Shown in pieces: positions 8,358 to 17,600 of a stretch of DNA of 34,792 bases. Position numbers and translations under genes: made by a program. A model generated the notes under the pieces. The model was not told where the DNA came from, searched no databases, and was given only the letters and a program-made list of their open reading frames with translations. Position 1 is the stretch's first letter. Every line of letters starts with the position of its first letter. Source of the stretch: Mycolicibacterium porcinum. GTDB taxonomy: Bacteria; Actinomycetota; Actinomycetes; Mycobacteriales; Mycobacteriaceae. The stretch covers positions 1 to 34,792 of the forward strand of contig MSTD01000048.1 of assembly GCA_001942045.1 (NCBI GenBank), read 5' to 3'.

Positions 8358-9620
8358 ATGACACGACGCTGGGGCGGGCGCGCTTTGCCGACGTCACTTC
8401 TGGGCGGTATGGCGTTGGCGACGGCGGCCGCACTCGGGGCGATGCCGCCGATGACAGCGGTGCAACTGTCCGCGCTCATCATCGGTGCGAGCTCGACGAA
8501 TCCCGGCGGCGACGGCGTCGCGGATTTCTACGGCGGGTTGTACCGCCAGGGACAGGACGAGCCCGTCGTCGCCAACTTCTTCACCGGCCCGTTCGGGATT
8601 CATCGGGCCATTCGGGACAACCGCGATGACGACGACAATGTGGTGCTGTCCTCGGGCTGGGGTGCGGCCAATGCGAGCTTGTTGCTGACGTACGGCAAGC
8701 TGACCCACGATCCGGTGGCTACCCAGCCCACGCTGTATATCCTCGACAACAACGTGGCCAGCCCCAACGGGGGATTCGGAACGAGGCTGCCGTTCTTCGC
8801 CCTGATCGGCGTCGATCCGATTCCGACACCGACGGATCCGGGCGTCCCGGTGGTCAACGTGGTCTACGAGTACGACATCAACTCCAACATCCCGGCCTAC
8901 CTGTGGAATGCACCCGCGATGGCCAACTCGTTGATGGCCTACCTCGACCGCCGGCTCAACCAGGACAGCCTGGATTTCCCGATCGACGCCCAGGGCAACG
9001 TGCGTGATTGCGACGCCTCGTGCCAGGAAACTCTGGATACGGGCGGCACCGTCGTGCGGCACACGGCCGACGGAACGGTACGGATCAGCAAGGTCGACGA
9101 CACCACCTATGTCGGCTATGAGTCCGAGAATCTGCCGCTGGTGTCACCGCTGCGGGCGTTCGGAGAGCCGGGCAACCTGTTGGCCGACGCGGCCACCCCC
9201 GCGCTGCGAGCGGTGGTCGATTACGGCTACCCCGACAACGACCCGCTGGCCAACCCGCAGAAGTACACCCCGGCCCGCCTCATCCCGACACGCGCGGAAA
9301 CCGAGCGCTTCGTTCACGACTTCACCGCCGGGGTGGAGGAGGGGGCAAACATCTTGCGCGACAGTGGCTCTGCGGCCGCATCGGCGCCTCAGCCTGAGCC
9401 TGCGCGCGCCCAGACGTCCCGTCCGCTGGTGCGCAAGAGTTTGGACTTCACTCCGAAAGCGTTTGGACGCGAACGTACTTCGGGTGAGCATCGGGCGGGC
9501 TTGGTTCCGGGCGGAATGCTCGACGGAGTGCGAGCCTGGGCCAAGAACATTCGCGGTGAGCGCCCGGCTTCACAAGGAACAGCACCCGCGGAGCGCGACG
9601 ACCCCTCGAACAACGGCTGA
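8358..9620 (+). CDS. secreted PE-PPE-domain-like protein, probably catalytically degenerate
   Basis: A 420-residue protein with an N-terminal signal/anchor segment (ALPTSLLGGMALATAAALGAMP) and a PE-PPE-type alpha/beta-hydrolase-like domain (about 35-320). Family-like stretches are the NNVASPNGGFGTR segment, the YEYDINSNIPAYLWN segment and the YGYPDNDPLANPQ segment. Where active members carry GxSxG/S, this one reads GWGAA, so the usual nucleophile Ser seems to be missing; a neighbouring Ser (LSSGWG) might substitute. Two cysteines (CDASC) suggest an oxidised, extracytoplasmic protein. There is no PE or PPE N-terminal domain. A GAGAGG ribosome site precedes the ATG. The basic, Pro/Ala-rich tail looks disordered. 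Likely located in the envelope or secreted. Confidence 0.8.
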   Translation: MTRRWGGRALPTSLLGGMALATAAALGAMPPMTAVQLSALIIGASSTNPGGDGVADFYGGLYRQGQDEPVVANFFTGPFGIHRAIRDNRDDDDNVVLSSGWGAANASLLLTYGKLTHDPVATQPTLYILDNNVASPNGGFGTRLPFFALIGVDPIPTPTDPGVPVVNVVYEYDINSNIPAYLWNAPAMANSLMAYLDRRLNQDSLDFPIDAQGNVRDCDASCQETLDTGGTVVRHTADGTVRISKVDDTTYVGYESENLPLVSPLRAFGEPGNLLADAATPALRAVVDYGYPDNDPLANPQKYTPARLIPTRAETERFVHDFTAGVEEGANILRDSGSAAASAPQPEPARAQTSRPLVRKSLDFTPKAFGRERTSGEHRAGLVPGGMLDGVRAWAKNIRGERPASQGTAPAERDDPSNNG

Positions 9621-10043
9621 GGCAATATTTTCGGGAGCATTGCCCAACGTGTGCAATTGCCTCAGTGCGCATTTTCGTCGCTACATTTTCATTGCATCGG
9701 CAATAAATGGCGGGCGGGCCCGAAGCATACGTCCCGAACTTCTGCCGAGCAACTATTGCGTAATGCAATGATAGTGGCGAAACGATGGCCGGATTCGATT
9801 CATTGCATTTGCAATCAAATGACTTGTGTCGGATTGGGTGAGCGGCGATCTGGAGAACCGGCCAGCGAGACTAAGCTCTATGACCTGCGGAGTTGCTGTT
9901 CGGAGGGGCGGGTTCGGCTGGCGCCGATCTATGCGTGAGTTTCTTCGGGTGGACGGCGCGATATCTGTCGATCGATCGGCAATATGGCGATCTGTTCGTG
10001 ACGCGAGAACACCCGGATCAGTTAGTGATTCCCAGTGTTTATC
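9621..10043. promoter_or_regulatory. non-coding, AT-richer region with five ATTGC/GCAAT dyads
   Basis: No convincing gene. Five inverted pairs built on ATTGC/GCAAT lie within 195 bp: GGCAAT 9621-9626 with ATTGCC 9639-9644; GCAATTGC 9653-9660; ATTGC 9691-9695 with GCAAT 9700-9704; ATTGC 9755-9759 with GCAAT 9765-9769; ATTGCA 9802-9807 with TGCAAT 9810-9815. The composition is clearly more AT-rich than its neighbours. It probably carries operator sites for the downstream secreted-protein gene. The stretch 9816-10043 shows nothing I can name. Confidence 0.5.
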
Positions 10044-10160
10044 GGTTGCAGGAGGGTGGACCGGCCCTTAGCATTCTCAGCAGTTTCTAAGTTGCCGCTG
10101 GTGCTGGTGCGGATTCTGGGAAACGGCCGTCCTCGTCCTCCTAGATAAGGGGCTTACTAC
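10044..10160 (+). promoter_or_regulatory. conserved 117-nt leader of the first paralog
   Basis: This upstream segment matches 11992-12109 in order and spacing. Shared words are GGTTGC(A/G)GGAGGG, TTCTCA (87-88 bp before the ATG in both copies), GCGGATTCT and AGATAA(A)GGGGC just before the start. The AAGGGG is the ribosome site. It probably contains promoter and 5' UTR duplicated together with the gene. Confidence 0.6.
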
Positions 10161-11336
10161 ATGGCTGTACGTCCGCTCGTCACCACGGGTGTCGCACTTC
10201 TCAGCGCCGGCGCGATCGTCGCCGGGACTCCCGCATTGTTCGTCCCGCACGACCAGGTGACGGTCGCCGCCCCGACCGCGGCCGAAGCACCTAGCAAGTT
10301 GACTGTCGAGCAGATCAATCTGCTGGCGGCAGCAGCGACGCTGGCGGACGCGTTCTTTATTGGTCATGGTGCGCTTGTCACTGGCGACGGCACTGGTAGT
10401 TGCGACGCGGATGGTGCGGTCTGCCTCGATGGATTCGTCGGTGCTGCCTACTGGATCGTTGACCAGATCATCCCGGATATTGATGTGCGTACCGCCGGCC
10501 GCCCGATCGACCAAGTCTTCTTCGAAGAAGGCTTCACCGGTGTGGCGCACGACTTTACGGGCAGGATCGCTGACGAGATCGACTCAATCGACCCCACTGG
10601 CGGCCGTCTTGACCTGGCGACGCGCGTCGATGACTTCTTCGATGGCGGCGTCACGCTTCTGGTCCAGAATTTGATCGACGACAACCTGCCGGACGGGCCA
10701 GTGGGCACCTGGTTCAAGGGTCTGAACGACGCCTTCTTCGACGGTGGTATTACGGGCGCTGTCACCTACGTGCTCCAGTCGATTGGAGTGGTTTCGTCGA
10801 CCGCCGAAGTCGAGGATGCGGTCACAAGCGGAACCGAATCCGCCACCCTGCTGGCGAGCAAAGGGTCCGAGTTGACTTCAACGAGTCTGCCGGAGGTGGG
10901 TTCGTTGCTTAAGCTGCCCGAGTTCGGGTCGCCGTTGAAGAAGTTCCAGGCTCCGACCGCGCCGAAGCTGCTCGAAGAGGTAGACGCCGAGGACGAGGGC
11001 GCGGTGGAAGGGGATGTCGAATCCACTCCCAAGGTGGAGGGGACGAACCTCCAACCCCTGAAGTTCGAGCTACCCACGATCGAAGCTCCGAAGTTTGAGG
11101 TGCCGAAACTGGATCTGGACCTCAAGCCGAAGGTGAAAGAGGTTGCGGCCCAGGAAGACGGCGAAGTCAAGGACGCTGGCGGTACAGACACCAAGACTGG
11201 CAACAAGGTGACGCCACACGTTCTGATCGGGAACAGCAAGCCGAAGGACGACTACAACGGCAAGAAGTTCCTCAACAAGCTGAAGGACGCCGTGGACAAG
11301 GCCACCGGTGGCGAGAAGGACAGCAGCGACAAGTAG
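10161..11336 (+). CDS. secreted mycobacterial protein of unknown family, paralog A
   Basis: A 391-residue protein with a Sec-type signal (MAVRPLVTTGVALLSAGAIV followed by AGTPALF). A mid-domain carries the pair C81-x6-C88 in the motif CxADGAVCxDGF, then a region around VDDFFDGG and IDDNLPDGPVG. The C-terminal third is low-complexity, built from short Pro/Lys/Leu units such as APKFEVPKLDLDLKPK, and ends in a Lys/Asp-rich tail. It is a clear paralog of the gene at 12110. I do not recognise the family. The signal, the cysteine pair and the disordered tail suggest an envelope-exposed or secreted structural or adhesive protein. It sits alone between its own leader and a strong terminator, so it is probably monocistronic. 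Confidence 0.85.
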   Translation: MAVRPLVTTGVALLSAGAIVAGTPALFVPHDQVTVAAPTAAEAPSKLTVEQINLLAAAATLADAFFIGHGALVTGDGTGSCDADGAVCLDGFVGAAYWIVDQIIPDIDVRTAGRPIDQVFFEEGFTGVAHDFTGRIADEIDSIDPTGGRLDLATRVDDFFDGGVTLLVQNLIDDNLPDGPVGTWFKGLNDAFFDGGITGAVTYVLQSIGVVSSTAEVEDAVTSGTESATLLASKGSELTSTSLPEVGSLLKLPEFGSPLKKFQAPTAPKLLEEVDAEDEGAVEGDVESTPKVEGTNLQPLKFELPTIEAPKFEVPKLDLDLKPKVKEVAAQEDGEVKDAGGTDTKTGNKVTPHVLIGNSKPKDDYNGKKFLNKLKDAVDKATGGEKDSSDK

Positions 11337-11353
11337 TCCGCGGCGCTAGAAAC

Positions 11354-11389
11354 ATGGCCTCTGCCCGAATCGGCAGGGGCCATGCTTTT
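11354..11389 (+). terminator. intrinsic terminator after paralog A
   Basis: A 12-bp stem (ATGGCCTCTGCC 11354-11365 with GGCAGGGGCCAT 11372-11383, one G-T pair) with a 6-nt loop, followed by GCTTTT. It lies 18 bp past the stop codon. Confidence 0.85.
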
Positions 11390-11991
11390 CTCGCCCGATC
11401 GGCTCTCAGATTTTTCTCAGGTTATTGAGTGTCCGGAAAGTTCGCTACAGGCCTGTGACCAGGGGTTATTGACCTCGGCGTAAGGCGGCGACATGTCAGA
11501 CGTTTCCCGATGTCTTTTTCCGTTGGAGGTGTTTTGAATGAATGGCGGCCACGGTCGAATTTGACCGGCAGGAGCGTCGCCGCCATCTAGGGATGATCGG
11601 CGGATCACGGGTGCCGTCCCGGTGCGTCGTCGCGGCGCGAATGTTGGGGCGGGGATCGTGCGTGAGTGGCGGTCGGGATCGATGACGACGGACGTGACTG
11701 TCATACGGGATGACCTAGGGAAATGCGGGCGCTGGACGCCGGGTCGCGTCGACCTAGATCAACCACACGGAAGTGTGCCGGAGCGGCGCAGCCGGTGCGC
11801 TTACAACGGATTCCGCAGTCGGTCACCCGCACCTTTGTCCGCGGCGGGGTCTGGGCGCGACGGTATTCGAAATTAGCTAGCGACCGAGCGGCCGGGAATG
11901 TCCCGTTCTGCATCGAAATCCTTGGTGCGAGTTACGCCGCTAATGGAGGCGCTGCAGCGGTCTGCCAGCCGCTCCTGCCCGCGTAGAAGAA
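11390..11991. other. 602-bp intergenic region with no recognised gene
   Basis: Short frames on both strands (for example 11622-11876 and 11723-11986 on plus, 11417-11704 on minus) have no ribosome site or recognisable protein character. It has a slightly AT-rich start (TTTTTCTCAGGTTATTGAG) and a GC-rich body. It may hold distal promoter elements or a small RNA, but I see no structure that would support either claim. Confidence 0.4.
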
Positions 11992-12109
11992 GGTTGCGGG
12001 AGGGGGTGACGGGAATTACCCTTCTCAAGGACTTTTAAGGTTCTATGCAGGTACCTGCGCGGATTCTCAGGAATCCAGTTCACGCTCGAGATAAAGGGGC
12101 CCCACCCAC
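11992..12109 (+). promoter_or_regulatory. conserved 118-nt leader of the second paralog
   Basis: Matches the 10044-10160 leader in the order and position of GGTTGCGGGAGGG, TTCTCA, GCGGATTCT and AGATAAAGGGGC. It fixes the ATG at 12110 with its AAAGGGG ribosome site. The conservation extends well past the ribosome site, which suggests a shared promoter and 5' UTR. Confidence 0.6.
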
Positions 12110-13681
12110 ATGGCAGTCCGTCCGCTTGTCACCACTGGTGTCGCCCTCCTCAGCGCTGGCGCGCTTGTCGCCGGGACCCCTGCGTTGTTCGTTCCCCGCG
12201 ACGAGATCACGGTGGCCGCTTCGACTGCGGAAGCTCCCGCGCAGCGGACACTGACCGCGGAACAACTCAACCTGCTGTCGGTCACGCTTGACGGCGCCCT
12301 CGAGTCCTTCCTAAACGGATATGGCGGGATCGCCAATCCAGGTGTTGTGGTCGCGCCCACGGCTGGCTACGTCCTCAATGAGAAGGGCGAGCTCGCATAT
12401 CCGGGTGTGGATACGCCAGACGACGCGCTCCTCTACGACTTGGACAAGCTGCCTCTCTACAAAAAGGTGGACGGCGAACTTGTCCGCGCCACCGTTGGCG
12501 ATATGGGCGCCGACGTCCAGTTCTACGATAAGGCCGGCAATGAGGCCAACGAATGGGTTGAAGCCCCAGGCAATTGCGCCGCTGATGGTGCGGTGTGCCA
12601 CGACGGATTCACCGGCCTCGCCTACTATGTCACGGACAACTTGCTGCCCTTCGGTGATTTGGACAATGTCTTCTGGGAGTCCGGCCTGGTGCCGTTCTTC
12701 CAGGTCGCCGCGGAGATCGGTCCGGCGCTCATTGACTCTGTTCCTGGGTTGGAGCGGCTCCAGCTGACGAAGCGCGTCGACGAATTCTTCGCGGGCGGGG
12801 CGGCCTATGTGGCCTACAGCATCATCAACGACAACCTGCCGGACGACGCCGTGGGTGCGTTGGCCAAGGGGCTAAATGCGGCCTTCTACAGCGAGGGCGT
12901 TGTTGGCGCTGTCAAGTACGTCGTTGAGGTCGTGAAGCAGCTGACCGCGCCGGCTGAGCCCGATGCGGACACCGCCAGCGTCAGCCTCCTGTCGGCAGCG
13001 GAAAAGACCGAAGCGGAGTCGGAAACCGAATCCAACGTCAACTCAACGACTCTGCCGAACGTCAGCAAGCTCCTGAGCCTGCCGACGCCGAAGCTCGACA
13101 TTGAGTCGCCGATCAAAAAGCTGGCGGAACAGCTCGAGGCGCCAGCTGAGTCGAAGCTTGCCAAGACTCTTGACGTCAAGGATGTGGAAGGCGCTACCGA
13201 AGAGACCGGCGAGGAGGGCGCGACCACTCCGGTCACGCCGGCCGTCGAGGTCTCCAAGCCCGAGGCGCCGAAGTTCGAGCTGCCCAAGCTGCCGAAGCTC
13301 GACCTCAACCTGACCCCCAAGGTCGAGACCAAAGAGATCAAGGAAATCAAAGAGCCTGCAGCCGAGGAGAAGTCGGATACGACACCGACCGCTGACTCGG
13401 ATACCACCAGCGGTGCTACCGCGGGAACCTCGAACAAGTTCGCGCCGAAGGCACGTGCCACCGAGCGGAAGAAGTCGGCCGGCGAGAAGTTCGTCGAGAA
13501 GGCCACAAAGAACCTCGAGAAAGCCTTCAAGCCCACCACCAAGGCCGGTGCGAGCAAGCAGGAGACCGCCAAGGCTGGCACCGCCGGCAGCGACACCGCC
13601 AGCGCCTCAGCGGCCAAGGCCGGCAACGCCCATTCCGGTACCAGTGACAACACGAGCACCAAGGACAACAAGGACAAGTAA
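12110..13681 (+). CDS. secreted mycobacterial protein of unknown family, paralog B
   Basis: A 523-residue paralog of the 10161 gene. The first 29 residues are nearly identical (MAVRPLVTTGVALLSAGALV, then AGTPALFVP). The cysteine pair C156-x6-C163 lies in the same CxADGAVCxDGF motif, and the RVDEFFAGG and INDNLPDDAVG segments are shared. Compared with paralog A it carries about 75 extra residues (about 75-150) before the cysteine motif, and a longer Lys/Ala/Thr/Ser-rich tail after repeated PKFELPKLPKLDLNL-type units. It is predicted to be exported by Sec, with a disordered basic C-terminus that could bind polyanions or envelope polymers. The family is not recognised. It is monocistronic between a conserved leader and a very strong terminator. 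Confidence 0.85.
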   Translation: MAVRPLVTTGVALLSAGALVAGTPALFVPRDEITVAASTAEAPAQRTLTAEQLNLLSVTLDGALESFLNGYGGIANPGVVVAPTAGYVLNEKGELAYPGVDTPDDALLYDLDKLPLYKKVDGELVRATVGDMGADVQFYDKAGNEANEWVEAPGNCAADGAVCHDGFTGLAYYVTDNLLPFGDLDNVFWESGLVPFFQVAAEIGPALIDSVPGLERLQLTKRVDEFFAGGAAYVAYSIINDNLPDDAVGALAKGLNAAFYSEGVVGAVKYVVEVVKQLTAPAEPDADTASVSLLSAAEKTEAESETESNVNSTTLPNVSKLLSLPTPKLDIESPIKKLAEQLEAPAESKLAKTLDVKDVEGATEETGEEGATTPVTPAVEVSKPEAPKFELPKLPKLDLNLTPKVETKEIKEIKEPAAEEKSDTTPTADSDTTSGATAGTSNKFAPKARATERKKSAGEKFVEKATKNLEKAFKPTTKAGASKQETAKAGTAGSDTASASAAKAGNAHSGTSDNTSTKDNKDK

Positions 13682-13693
13682 CGTCTGATCCGG

Positions 13694-13734
13694 CGCAACG
13701 GCCCCCTCCAAAACGGAGGGGGCCGTTGCGTTTT
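13694..13734 (+). terminator. strong intrinsic terminator after paralog B
   Basis: A perfect 16-bp stem (CGCAACGGCCCCCTCC 13694-13709 with GGAGGGGGCCGTTGCG 13715-13730), a 5-nt AAAAC loop, then TTTT. Confidence 0.93.
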
Positions 13735-13927
13735 CACGTACTCGGCGCATCCCTGTGTACGAGCTGTGAATTCTCATGATCGTGTGCCGAACAGCAAATG
13801 AACAACACCGCCACTACCTATCGCAGGCGCCCGTGGTGCCTTAGGTTCGCTGGCGGGCCAGCGGCAATGTCAGCCGGATAGGCCCAATTTAGCTGCGGCG
13901 CAACGCCACTCACGAGAGGTTACAGGC

Positions 13928-14479
13928 ATGGCAAAACATCGGAAGTTGTCCGATCGGTCGGTGCGGACGCGGACGTTGGTTGGGGGTGTCATCGCGGGCG
14001 GCGCGTTGGCGGTGGCCTTGCCGACAGGGCTGGCGTCCGCGGACTCCAGCGCGTCGGGCAACGCGGTGGGTAGGCCTGCGTTCGACAACCCGGCGCCGGG
14101 AGTCCGGGCCGCGCAGGCCGTCGGCGACAAGGTGTTCAACCAGACGCCCGGTGTCAACAAGACGCTCGATGACAGCCCGCTGGGCGAGGTGTACCACACC
14201 AACTTTGGTACGGCGAACTACGCCGATCCCAGCAAGGGCACCAACGGGGTGATCCAGGGCGAGCTGAACGTCAACGCCGGCAAGTACTACTACAACCAGA
14301 CGCAGAAGTACTCGAATCAGTACCTGGGCAACAAGATCCTCCCGGACGAGAAGGACCTGCCGGGCGCCCTCCCCAAGGCCATCGCCGGGGACGGACCCAC
14401 CGCCAAGGTGTCGAGCGCCAAGCCGTCCAACACGAACAAGTCGCTGACTTGCGTCGCCGCCACAAGCTGCAATCACTGA
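13928..14479 (+). CDS. small secreted protein of unknown function
   Basis: A 183-residue protein. The signal peptide has a basic start (MAKHRKLSDRSVRTR), a Gly/Ala-rich core and a likely cleavage after ASA (36-38). The mature part is Asn/Tyr/Gly-rich (KYYYNQTQKYSNQYLGNK) with few long helices, and ends with C175-x5-C181, a probable terminal disulfide. A GAGAGG ribosome site stands 9 bp before the ATG. The gene has its own terminator. I do not recognise the family. Size and composition suit an abundant cell-wall or culture-filtrate protein. Confidence 0.8.
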   Translation: MAKHRKLSDRSVRTRTLVGGVIAGGALAVALPTGLASADSSASGNAVGRPAFDNPAPGVRAAQAVGDKVFNQTPGVNKTLDDSPLGEVYHTNFGTANYADPSKGTNGVIQGELNVNAGKYYYNQTQKYSNQYLGNKILPDEKDLPGALPKAIAGDGPTAKVSSAKPSNTNKSLTCVAATSCNH

Positions 14480-14493
14480 TCGTTAGACATGAG

Positions 14494-14522
14494 AACGGGC
14501 GGGCCTTCGGGCCCGCCCGTTT
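14494..14522 (+). terminator. intrinsic terminator with UUCG tetraloop
   Basis: A 12-bp stem (AACGGGCGGGCC 14494-14505 with GGCCCGCCCGTT 14510-14521) closed by a C(TTCG)G tetraloop. It lies 15 bp after the stop codon, with only a short T-run. Confidence 0.88.
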
Positions 14523-14626
14523 GGCGTTCAGTCGTCGATCTCCTGGCCATCAACGTGCTGAGGAAGTCGGCACCTGCGCCAGAAAGTAAGCGATCATGCT
14601 GATGTTTTGCTATTCAGCGCAACCTC

Positions 14627-17600
14627 ATGATGGCTAGCATGAGCGGGACTGACCCACGTGCGGATACGCCGCCAGTCAACTGGAGCGACCTGGGCGTGAC
14701 TGATTTGCCGACCGGAACCGTGACGCTGCTGCTGGCAGACGTCGAGGGTTCCACGCGGCTATGGGAAGCCCAGCCCGAAGATATGACCGCCGCGTTCGAG
14801 TGCTTGGATCGCACGTTGGGCATTCTCGTCACGGAACACCACGGCGTTCGGCCGATGGAGCAAGGCGAGGGTGACAGCTTCGTCGTCGCGTTCTCACGCG
14901 CCAGCGACGCCGTCGCGTGTGCACTGGACTTGCAGCGTGCGTCGCTGGCTCCGATCCGCATGCGAATCGGCCTCCACACCGGCGAGATCCAGTTCAGAAA
15001 CGAGGCGAACTACATCGGGCCCACAATCAACCGCACCGCGCGCTTGCGTGACCTCGCCCACGGTGGTCAAACCGTACTGTCTGGTGCCACCGCGGCCTTG
15101 GTGGCAGACGTGCTGCCTCCGGATGCCTGGCTGACGGACCTCGGCAGTCACCCCCTGCGCTCGCTACACCGTCCTGAGCAGGTGATGCAGCTGTGCCATC
15201 CCGAGCTATCCAACGAATTTCCTCCGCTCCGTCTGTCCAGTGCCATTGGCCCGCAGAGGTTTCCGCAACAACTCACGACATTCGTCGGACGGCAGAGTCA
15301 GATCGATGAGGTCGAGAACCTTCTCGCGGATAATCGGCTCGTCACATTGACTGGGGCTGGCGGCGTTGGCAAGACACGGTTGGCCCTGCAGATCGCGAGC
15401 CAACGAACCGAGGACTTCGAGAACGATGCGTGCTGGGTTGATCTTGCCCCGATCGCAGAACCGGGTGATGTTCCCGCCGTCGTTGCACGCGCTTTGCGAC
15501 TAGCCGACCATCCCGGTCGGTCAACTTTCGAGTCCATTGTTCGATTCGTCGGTGACCGTCGGATGCTGATCGTGCTCGACAACTGTGAACATCTGCTCGA
15601 CGCGACCGCCGCGATGATCACTGCGCTGCAGCAGGACTGCGCCCACCTTGCTCTGTTGACTACCAGCCGTGAGCCGATCGGGGTGGCCGGCGAGGTGACG
15701 TGGCGGGTGCCGTCACTGAGTTTGGCTGACGAGGCCGTAGAATTATTTTCCGACCGTGCACGCCATGCGCGCCCCGCGTTTCAGCTGACCGAGGACAACA
15801 TGCCCGCGGTCGAAGAGATCTGTCGCCGTCTGGACGGTATACCGTTGGCCATCGAACTGGCTGCCGCACGAGTGCGGTCACTGTCAGCCGGTGAGATACT
15901 CGACGGTCTCCAAGACAGATTCAGGCTGTTGACCGGAGGAACCCGCACTGCGATGCGTCGCCAACAGACGCTACGCGCCTCCGTCGACTGGTCCTATGCA
16001 TTGTTGACTGAATCCGAGCGATCCCTGCTTCGCAGACTCGCCGTGTTCACGTCGGGTTTCGATCTCGACGGCGCACGGGCAGTCGGAGCTGGAGAAGGAG
16101 TGCATCAGGCGGAAGTCGTAGAGTTGCTTAGCCTGCTGGTCGACAAGTCGATGGTATTTACCGAAAATGCCTCTCCCGCAACGAGGTATCGGCTTCTGGA
16201 GTACGTGCGCCAGTATGCGATCGAGAAGCTGGCGGAGTCCGACAATGCAGATCTCGTGCGCCGGCGGCACCGTGACTTTTTCATCGAAAGGGCCGCCCGG
16301 CTCTCTGACAAGTTGTCGAGAGAAGAGTTTGAACGACTTCTCTGGTCAACTGAAGCCGACATGCCGAACTACCGCTCGGCGCTCACCTGGAGCATGGAGA
16401 GCGGTGACCTGCAGAAGGCATTCGAGATCGTAGATGGTCTCAGTTCGCTCTGGTTTGTACACGCCCACATCGCCGAAGGCCTTGCGTGGTCGCGGGAACT
16501 GCTGGCGCATGATGCCGACATCGGTACCGATATGACGCCGTTACTTGGGATCCGAGTGTTGGCCATTTATGGAGTGATGAGGTCATGGGTCGGTGCCCGG
16601 GACGGCATAGCCCGGATCGAAGAGACGGTGGCACTGGCGCGCGACACTGCCGACCCGCCGGCCCTGTTGGCGGCCTTAAGTGCGCGCGCGGAGATTGCTG
16701 CTCATTTCGAGAAGCCTTCGAACAGTTTCTTCACTGAAGCGATTGAACTCGCTCGAAGCCTCGGCGATCAGCGTGCACTGTGCCAGGTTCTGGTGTCACA
16801 GGCATATGCGGCGACCCTGGCGAGCGATCCGGTCTTGGCGCGGGCGATCGCACAGGAGGCCCGCAGTGTCGCGGAGACGGTGGGGGACTGGTACGGCGCC
16901 TGGCGGGCAGGAGTATGGGTAGCCTGGTCCAACACCTTGATCGGTGAACTGTCCGCTGCACTAAGCGATCTTGAAGAACTGTGCGCCGGTACTGATCCTG
17001 TGCGCGATGTTGCTAGATGGGCGAGTTCCGGCGGTGCACGAGCAGTGGCGCTGGCGTTCGCCGGAGATCTGGACGGAGCTCAATCGCTGGCAGACACGGT
17101 CGTAGATGTCGGTCGTGAACTCGGGCCCTTGGTAGGTGGCTACTTCGGGTATCACGCGTCCGTGGTTGCATTGGCCGCCGGGGACGTCACAAAGGCGAAG
17201 AGTCTGGTCGAGACTGCACGGGACCTGTTGGCAGTGACCCCAGCGTTTCTGTCCAGCACAGCTACGGTTCTTGGCGGCATCGCCTTGGTTGAGGGAGACG
17301 TTGACGCGGCGAGACGATGGACTGACGAGTCCGTCGCGACCAACCAGGGTTGGCAACTTGTGTTTGCACTGGTCCTGCGCTCACGAGTGGCGAAGCAGCA
17401 GGGTGACAAAGCCCAGGCGGTCCAAGATGCGCATCTGGCGCTGGCCGTATCCGTGAAGATTGGTGTGCGCCTGTTGATCCCGGATATTCTCGAATGCCTA
17501 GGTGCGGGGGCCGCCGATGCCGGCAACGATCCTGAATCCGCACGTCTATTCGGCGCGGCCGACGCGGCCCGAAAGTCAATCGGTGCAGTGCGTTTCGTGA

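Noticed and set aside
9826..10090. Small plus-strand frames before paralog A
   Set aside because: No ribosome sites, mutually overlapping, and partly inside the conserved leader.
11417..11986. Small frames on both strands between the paralogs
   Set aside because: No ribosome site, no recognisable composition or family.
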